Source: Actinomycetota bacterium
GTDB taxonomy: Bacteria > Actinomycetota > Acidimicrobiia > Acidimicrobiales > Ilumatobacteraceae
Length of the DNA: 64,000 nucleotides
Reading direction: 5' to 3'
NCBI GenBank assembly: GCA_026393575.1
Contig: JAPKZX010000023.1
Location: 31,528 to 95,527 of the forward strand
Under the pieces are notes generated by a model that saw nothing but the letters and a program-made list of their open reading frames with translations, ran no database searches and had not been told where the DNA came from. Positions 62,346-64,000 of this stretch are shown one piece after another. Each line of letters begins with the position of its first letter. Within the stretch, counting starts at the first letter, position 1. The position numbers and the translations under genes were made by a program.

Positions 62346-64000
62346 TCCTGACGGTCGTCAGTGATGTCTTGAAGGAACTTTTCGATCTCTTCACGATTGC
62401 GCGTACGTGTCATGGGGGGAAGTGCCCCAATGAGTGTGCGCCAGTATCCGGCAACAGCCAGCCTGCGGTCAAGCACGGCAACGACTCCTTTGTCATTTGC
62501 GGTACGAATCAAGCGACCTGCTGCCTGAGCCAACGAAGTGGCAGCAATCGGTAAGTCGATTTGGCCAAACGCAACATCTTTGCCGACGGCCTCACGACGC
62601 GCCTCGAGTAATGGGTCGTCTGGACGAGGGAAGGGCAACTTGTCGAGCACGACCAGCGACAGTGTGCGGCCGGGAAGGTCTACACCTTGGAAAAACGACT
62701 GAGACGCAAAAATGCATGAGTTCTCGTCTTCAAGGAACATCTGGATGAGTCGTTGACGTGGATAATCCGATGGACTCAAGATGGGATAGGGAAGGCGCAG
62801 ACGCATTTCCTCGGTTGCTTGGTTGAGCGCCTTGTTGCTGGTGAACAGAGCCAATGTGCGTCCACCTGCAGCGCGAATGAGCGTTTCCAATTCGTCGTGA
62901 ACAAATGCAGTGAAATTGGGAGAGTTGCGATCAGGGAAATCAGGTGAGCAGTACAGTCGTGAGTTCTTCTCGTAATCGAACGGACTTTCTACACTGATGA
63001 CTTCGGTACCTTCAAGGGGTAGGCCAACTCGTGCAGGTAACGAATTGGGGATAGTGGCGCTAGTGAGCACTGCTGCAACATTTCCCCACACGGAACCCGA
63101 CAAAACATCACCAACGTGTAATGGACTAATGCGTAATTGCGGTCGCTCTGTGCTTCCCTCTACGTAGGCCACGTATCCCTCGTACTTGCCAAGTGCAAGG
63201 TCGAGTGCTTCAGCTAAACGATTGGCTTGAGTTTGAGCGCGTAGGTTTTTTTGGTTCGTGGCTTCGTTGTCTGTCTTTATGCCGCGAAGTTGGCCGATGA
63301 GGCCACCAATCTCGATACGAGCGATGGCGAGTGGTTCGGTGATGCTGGTGGGCATTGGCGTGGAAAGACGGTTGCCATGAAACGGTGTGAGTGCCGCAGA
63401 GAAACGAGTGCCTGCTTGTTCCATCTTTGAGGTGATTGTGGGATCGGCAATCACTTTCCTGATTGCGGATGCAAGCGAAGAGAAACGGCCCGCACTGAGA
63501 GCAACTCCCACTGTGTCGCTCATGACGGCTTCAAGTTGGTGGGCTTCGTCGAAGATGACTACTTCGTGTGGTGGCAACAAGGCGCCGCCACTAGCAATGT
63601 GCAGCCCGTATATATGCAAGTTCACAACGACCACGTCTGCTTCGGCGCCTCGTTCGCGCGCTTTCTCTGCGAAACATTCATTACCGACTGGGCAATTCTT
63701 TCGCCCTGGGCATTCGTCGCTGCCAACGGAGGTAGCACTGCGAGCACGGTCGCTAGGGAGGTGATCTAGTTCTTCAAAATCTCCGGTAGCAGTGGTGCGC
63801 GACCAAGCGATGATGGAATCGACTTCTTTTTTGTAGGACCCAGAGAGTTCTTCGAACTCAAGTTGTGCAGATTTGTCTGACAGTTCATTAACGCGCTGTT
63901 TGCAGACGTAGTTGCTGCGGCCCTTGATGACCGCCCAAGTGAAGTCGATACCGAGATGCTGCGCCAAAAGGGGTAAGTCATTGCGGTGCAACTGGTCTTG
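62342..64000 (-). CDS. dinG: DinG/XPD-type ATP-dependent helicase, N-terminus outside the window
   Basis: Partial: the frame is open at the right edge, about 552 residues visible. The Fe-S cysteines are in GRSNYVCKQRV and DECPGRKNCPVGNEC. The DEAH box is VIFDEAHQLE. Later motifs are ALFTSNKALNQ, FFQGVDLPGRTLSLVVLDKLP and the QAAGRLIRT block (motif VI). This is the XPD-like superfamily 2 family that unwinds DNA 5'->3', including DinG. The N-terminal Walker A lies beyond 64000. It is convergent with era by four bases. Confidence 0.92.
   Translation of the reverse strand, partial: QDQLHRNDLPLLAQHLGIDFTWAVIKGRSNYVCKQRVNELSDKSAQLEFEELSGSYKKEVDSIIAWSRTTATGDFEELDHLPSDRARSATSVGSDECPGRKNCPVGNECFAEKARERGAEADVVVVNLHIYGLHIASGGALLPPHEVVIFDEAHQLEAVMSDTVGVALSAGRFSSLASAIRKVIADPTITSKMEQAGTRFSAALTPFHGNRLSTPMPTSITEPLAIARIEIGGLIGQLRGIKTDNEATNQKNLRAQTQANRLAEALDLALGKYEGYVAYVEGSTERPQLRISPLHVGDVLSGSVWGNVAAVLTSATIPNSLPARVGLPLEGTEVISVESPFDYEKNSRLYCSPDFPDRNSPNFTAFVHDELETLIRAAGGRTLALFTSNKALNQATEEMRLRLPYPILSPSDYPRQRLIQMFLEDENSCIFASQSFFQGVDLPGRTLSLVVLDKLPFPRPDDPLLEARREAVGKDVAFGQIDLPIAATSLAQAAGRLIRTANDKGVVAVLDRRLAVAGYWRTLIGALPPMTRTRNREEIEKFLQDITDDRQD

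Noticed and set aside
1-64000. Transposons, CRISPR arrays, rRNA, prophage
   Set aside because: No transposase, integrase, regular spaced repeats or rRNA-like sequence was seen.

Overview
The window looks like a piece of a compact, moderate-GC actinobacterial chromosome, most likely an aquatic lineage of class Acidimicrobiia (inference). The pointers are three luciferase-like (LLM) F420-type oxidoreductases, most of a menaquinone pathway, many acyl-CoA enzymes, the phoH-ybeY-corC gene order and very tight packing. No gap longer than about 300 bases lacks a gene. Many same-strand neighbours overlap by ATGA or GTGA, and several convergent pairs overlap at their stops. I saw no insertion sequence, prophage, CRISPR array or rRNA; there is one tRNA, tRNA-Cys(GCA).

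Layout. 1-5.2 kb: end of an LLM enzyme, a crotonase, a GT-C-like membrane protein, an alpha/beta hydrolase and an acyl-CoA dehydrogenase. 5.2-9.8 kb: the most unusual block. It holds a VWA protein, an NrtR-like Nudix regulator, an ADP-ribosylglycohydrolase fused to a dual-specificity-phosphatase-like domain, and a CbbX-like AAA+ ATPase translationally coupled to the fusion. 9.8-16 kb: a carotenoid oxygenase, then a surface-glycan set made of a second GT-C paralog, a GT2 polyprenyl-phosphate glycosyltransferase, a pyruvyltransferase-like enzyme and a flippase-like membrane protein. 16-24.7 kb: an omega-amidase/aminotransferase pair, an LLM enzyme, a fused molybdenum hydroxylase, an acyltransferase, a DUF1295 reductase and a Cys/Met PLP enzyme. 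24.7-28.2 kb: a 56-residue membrane protein with a kinase-like/methyltransferase protein, tRNA-Cys, TrhO and an SDR. 28.2-34 kb: two acyl-CoA ligases, a phosphatidylcholine-synthase-like protein, AlkB and a CMD-family protein.

34-39.6 kb: an oligopeptide ABC transporter (dppFDCB-A order on the minus strand) whose dppB is internally deleted and frameshifted. 39.7-45.8 kb: a zinc alcohol dehydrogenase, a secreted SGNH hydrolase, a sulfatase-like membrane enzyme and a GGDEF-EAL protein. 45.9-48.6 kb: phoH, ybeY and a CorC/CNNM gene that also carries an internal deletion with frameshift. 49.4-56.4 kb: menE, menA, menH, a DsbA-like gene, menD, menF and menG. 56.5-64 kb: a fatty-acid set (acyl-CoA dehydrogenase, ligase, LLM enzyme, MaoC dehydratase), a small membrane protein, era, and the 3' part of a DinG-type helicase.

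How the parts fit together. The lipid enzymes form a dispersed fatty-acid or isoprenoid catabolic network. The GT2 enzyme probably makes lipid-linked sugars used by the GT-C proteins. The ADP-ribose-themed block is the best candidate for a little-described system. All functional statements come from motifs and family knowledge; no searches were run.
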